Assembly: GCA_030621845.1 (NCBI GenBank)
Contig: JAUXHA010000009.1
Location: forward strand, 1 to 43,819
Length of the DNA stretch: 43,819 bases
Origin: Spongiibacteraceae bacterium
Lineage (GTDB): Bacteria > Pseudomonadota > Gammaproteobacteria > Pseudomonadales > Dasaniaceae
Direction of reading: 5' to 3'
The notes under the pieces are model-generated. The model worked only from the letters and a program-made list of their open reading frames with translations, searched no databases and was not told the origin of the DNA. A program made the translations under genes and the position numbers. Shown here in pieces: positions 41,247 through 43,819 of the stretch. How positions within the stretch are numbered: the first letter of the stretch is position 1; each line of letters starts with the position of its first letter.

Positions 41247-43193
41247 ATGAAACTCTATATCGCCGAAAAGCCCAGCCTCGGTCGCGCCATTGCCGAGGTG
41301 CTGCCCAAGCCTCATCGCAAGGGTGATGGCTGTATTTATCTGGCTAACGGTGATTGTGTCAGTTGGTGTGTGGGTCATTTACTGGAGCAGGTCGAACCCG
41401 ATGCCTACGATGCTAAATACAAACAGTGGCGTATGGAGCACCTGCCGATTGTGCCAGCGCAGTGGCAATTAAAGGCCAGGGCGAGTAGCCGCAAGCAGTT
41501 GGCGGTATTGCGTAAACTGGTTAAACAGGCCGATCAGTTGGTGCACGCCGGCGACCCTGATCGCGAAGGGCAATTACTGGTGGATCAGGTGATTGATCAC
41601 CTCAAGGTGCGCGGGACTAAACGCGACAGTATCCAGCGCTGTCTGATTAACGATCTTAACCCTGCCGCCGTCACACGCGCGCTGGATCAGCTTCGCGATA
41701 ACAAAGAGTTTATCCCGCTATCCACTTCCGCGTTAGCGCGTTCCAGGGCCGATTGGTTATACGGCATTAATATGACCCGCGCTTCCACCTTGCAGGGTCG
41801 CAAGGTCGGCTACCAGGGGGTGCTGTCTGTGGGGCGTGTGCAAACGCCGGTATTGGGCCTGGTGGTGCGACGCGATGCGGAGATTGAAGACTTTATTGCC
41901 AAGCCTTTTTACCAGCTTATCGCCCATTTACAGACGGAGCAGGGCGAGTTGTTTAAAGCCAAATGGCAGCCCAGTGAAGCCTGCCAGCCGTGGCAGGATG
42001 AGGAGGGCAGGGTGCTGTCGCAGGCGCTGGTGGAAAATGTGGCGGCCAGAATTAGCGGCAAAGCGGCTTTGGTTACAGCAAGTTCCCACCAACAAAAAAA
42101 GCAGGCACCGCCCTTACCCTATAGTTTATCCGCCTTGCAAATTGACGCGGGCAAGCGTTTTTCCATGAGCGCCAAACAAGTGCTGGATAGCTGCCAGCGT
42201 TTGTATGAACGGCACAAGTTACTGACCTATCCGCGCTCCGATAGCCGCTATTTACCGGTCGGGCATTTTAATGACCGGGCCGCCGTGCTGGCCGCTGTGG
42301 CTAATAATGAACCCACGTTGTTTGGCGCAGTGGATAAGGCAGATCAGCAATTAAAAAGCAAAGCCTGGAATGACAGTAAGGTTGATGCTCACCACGCGAT
42401 CATTCCCACCGGCAAGAAAGTAAGCAGCAATCAGTTAAGCAGCAGTGAGCGGAATATTTACCAGTTGGTTGCCCGTCAATATGTCGCCCAGTTTTATCCG
42501 CCACACAGCTACAGCGATAGTCAAATTGAGCTGGAGATTGGAGGCGGCCAGTTTATTGCCAAAGCCAGGGAATCGCTGCACCCCGGCTGGAAAATTCTGT
42601 TTCCCGCGCGCCGCTCTTCCCCAAGCAAAACTACTGATAACAAGGAGGCGGTACTCAACACGCAACTGCCGGCGCTGGAAAAAGGCGATCGCTGTCACTG
42701 TCAGCACGGTGAGCTGCTGGCGAAAAAAACCACTGCGCCAAAACCCTTTGACGATGCCAGCTTACTGGCAGCAATGACCGGTATTGCCCGTTTTGTCACC
42801 AACCCCGCTATTCGTAAAGTGCTGAAGGACAACGATGGCCTGGGCACCGAAGCCACCCGCGCGGGAATTATTGAATTGTTGTTTAGCCGTGATTTCCTAC
42901 AGCGTCAGGGCAAGCAAATCCGTGCCACCCAGGCGGGCAAAGCACTGATCGCCAGTTTACCCGAACTGTCGACCACCCCGGATATGACCGCCCACTGGGA
43001 AACCCAACTCAACGCCATTAGCCAGCGGGAAGAGAGCTATAACGGTTTTATGCAGCCGCTTGAGGCATCGCTGAATGATTTAATCAAGCAGAGCCAGTCG
43101 GTACTGCCGGTGGGCTTGAAAGGGCTGGAGGCAAAGAAAAAACCTTATAAAAAGCGTCGTGGGGGTAGTAAGGTGGCGGTTAAAAAAGCTTGA
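41247..43193 (+). CDS. topB: DNA topoisomerase III
   Basis: Type IA topoisomerase that decatenates DNA and resolves recombination intermediates with RecQ. The Toprim domain starts at MKLYIAEKPSLGRAIAEVLP and has the acidic GDPDREG motif (102-108); the nucleophile is Tyr328 in LTYPRSDSRYLP. Other family marks are SVGRVQTPVLGLVV, DAHHAIIPT and NDGLGTEATRAGIIE. Length 648 is close to E. coli TopB (653); the end is very basic (KKPYKKRRGGSKVAVKKA) and lacks zinc-finger Cys clusters. The ATG at 41247 is chosen over an in-frame GTG nine bases earlier, which sits almost against the LexA box. The box suggests DNA-damage induction. Confidence 0.97.
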   Translation: MKLYIAEKPSLGRAIAEVLPKPHRKGDGCIYLANGDCVSWCVGHLLEQVEPDAYDAKYKQWRMEHLPIVPAQWQLKARASSRKQLAVLRKLVKQADQLVHAGDPDREGQLLVDQVIDHLKVRGTKRDSIQRCLINDLNPAAVTRALDQLRDNKEFIPLSTSALARSRADWLYGINMTRASTLQGRKVGYQGVLSVGRVQTPVLGLVVRRDAEIEDFIAKPFYQLIAHLQTEQGELFKAKWQPSEACQPWQDEEGRVLSQALVENVAARISGKAALVTASSHQQKKQAPPLPYSLSALQIDAGKRFSMSAKQVLDSCQRLYERHKLLTYPRSDSRYLPVGHFNDRAAVLAAVANNEPTLFGAVDKADQQLKSKAWNDSKVDAHHAIIPTGKKVSSNQLSSSERNIYQLVARQYVAQFYPPHSYSDSQIELEIGGGQFIAKARESLHPGWKILFPARRSSPSKTTDNKEAVLNTQLPALEKGDRCHCQHGELLAKKTTAPKPFDDASLLAAMTGIARFVTNPAIRKVLKDNDGLGTEATRAGIIELLFSRDFLQRQGKQIRATQAGKALIASLPELSTTPDMTAHWETQLNAISQREESYNGFMQPLEASLNDLIKQSQSVLPVGLKGLEAKKKPYKKRRGGSKVAVKKA

Positions 43194-43277
43194 GTGGCTG
43201 GTTCCGAAAGGCGTTTGGGCGTGGATCTGAATCGCCCCGGGATTGTCGGAGGCTAATTTTCTTGAGAGGATTAGCTA

Positions 43278-43376
43278 ATGAACAAACGCCCTATTCGTAG
43301 CTACCCTATCCATCCTGAGTACGGCAATGTTTCATCGCTCCCCAGCGCAGCTAAATATAATAGTCTACATAGTTGA
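43278..43376 (+). CDS. Possible 32-residue small ORF
   Basis: A short frame starting MNKRPIRSYPIHPEYGN has GAGAGGA seven bases before its ATG, a good ribosome site, but no other support. It lies in the 309-bp gap (43194-43502) between topB and the YCF48-like gene, which otherwise shows nothing recognisable beyond likely promoter sequence for the downstream gene. It could be a leader peptide or chance. Confidence 0.2.
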   Translation: MNKRPIRSYPIHPEYGNVSSLPSAAKYNSLHS

Positions 43377-43502
43377 TCTGTATCAGATTCAATACACCGG
43401 TGAATACGTACTATGTACGGATTGGTTTGTTCAAGGTGTGGTCGGGCTCCAACAATAATTTGACTCACTCGCAGTATTCCATCCAGTTCGCAGGTGACAA
43501 GT

Positions 43503-43819
43503 ATGAGGAATTACCTGGGCAGTAGAGCACTGTTGTATCTTGGTGTTCTTTGCCTGTTATCGTTTCCCCTGTGGTCGGCGGCGATGGATTACGCCATGCG
43601 CATGGACAAGGCGGCCACCTCGCTGCTGCTCGATATCGCCGCGGCGGGCGATCGACTGGTGGCTGTCGGCGAACGCGGCCATATCCTGTACTCCGAAGAT
43701 CAGGGCGGAACCTGGGTGCAGGCCAAAGTTCCCACCTCGGTGATGTTGACCCGGCTGTTTTTTGTATCCCCCCAACTGGGTTGGGCCGTGGGTCACGATG
43801 GCAATGTTCTGGTCAGCCA
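43503..43819 (+). CDS. Secreted YCF48/HCF136-like propeller protein, N-terminal part (cut by window edge)
   Basis: The frame runs open from ATG 43503 through the right edge, giving 105 residues. An N-terminal signal peptide (LLYLGVLCLLSFPLWSAA) is followed by the start of a beta-propeller with BNR/YCF48-type repeats: LLLDIAAAGDRLVAVGERGHILYSEDQGGTWVQAKVP and FFVSPQLGWAVGHDGNVL. In plants and cyanobacteria the family helps assemble photosystem II; in non-photosynthetic proteobacteria such proteins are exported, of unclear function, and are often found next to RND-family exporters of the MMPL type. Whether such a gene follows lies outside the window. Promoter and start are less certain than the family call; no strong ribosome site is seen. 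Confidence 0.78.
   Translation, partial: MRNYLGSRALLYLGVLCLLSFPLWSAAMDYAMRMDKAATSLLLDIAAAGDRLVAVGERGHILYSEDQGGTWVQAKVPTSVMLTRLFFVSPQLGWAVGHDGNVLVS

Overview
The window is bacterial chromosomal DNA, most likely from a marine, steroid- or lipid-degrading gammaproteobacterium. The recA-recX pair, LexA boxes of the CTG-N10-CAG type, an HAE1-type RND pump and gammaproteobacterial-style protein sequences support this; the finer placement (something like the Spongiibacteraceae/Cellvibrionales) is inference. I see no rRNA, tRNA, CRISPR array, transposase or phage gene. Coding density is high, with short intergenic gaps and many divergent or convergent pairs.

Layout. 1-3566: the end of an RND efflux permease, its periplasmic adaptor and a convergent outer-membrane factor. 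3567-10522: an SDR, two large secreted proteins of unknown function, a small lipoprotein and a membrane-anchored AraC-type regulator. 10662-17886: a catabolic island made of a cytochrome P450 and two paired acyl-CoA dehydrogenases on the minus strand, a TetR regulator, and an enoyl-CoA hydratase plus acyl-CoA synthetase on the plus strand. Both arms carry the same inverted-repeat operator, so one TetR probably controls them. The gene set fits CoA-dependent side-chain degradation of a sterol or similar branched lipid. 18174-21146: an M28 peptidase lipoprotein, then recA and recX behind a LexA box.

21241-26045: a second oxidative cluster with a P450 facing an SDR-TetR-Rieske oxygenase-acetoacetate-decarboxylase-like operon, with a perfect 10-bp inverted repeat between them. 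26046-28535: a copper-type P-ATPase. 28834-34907: a fusion of a 6-phosphogluconolactonase-like domain to an alpha/beta hydrolase, then an enoyl-CoA hydratase, a 3-hydroxyisobutyryl-CoA hydrolase-type protein and an acetate kinase-PduL fusion. The last three look like valine/propionyl-CoA disposal ending in substrate-level ATP formation.

34925-41064: an SRPBCC protein, an aldehyde dehydrogenase divergent from a YhhN-family lysoplasmalogenase and an alkylglycerol-monooxygenase-like protein (together a possible ether-lipid cleavage module), an SDR and a luciferase-like oxidoreductase. 41247-43193: topoisomerase III behind a second strong LexA box. The right edge holds the start of a secreted YCF48/HCF136-like beta-propeller protein.

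The most notable points are the AckA-PduL fusion, the lactonase-like/hydrolase fusion with eroded active sites, the ether-lipid gene neighbourhood, the two-site TetR regulon and the probable SOS control of topB.
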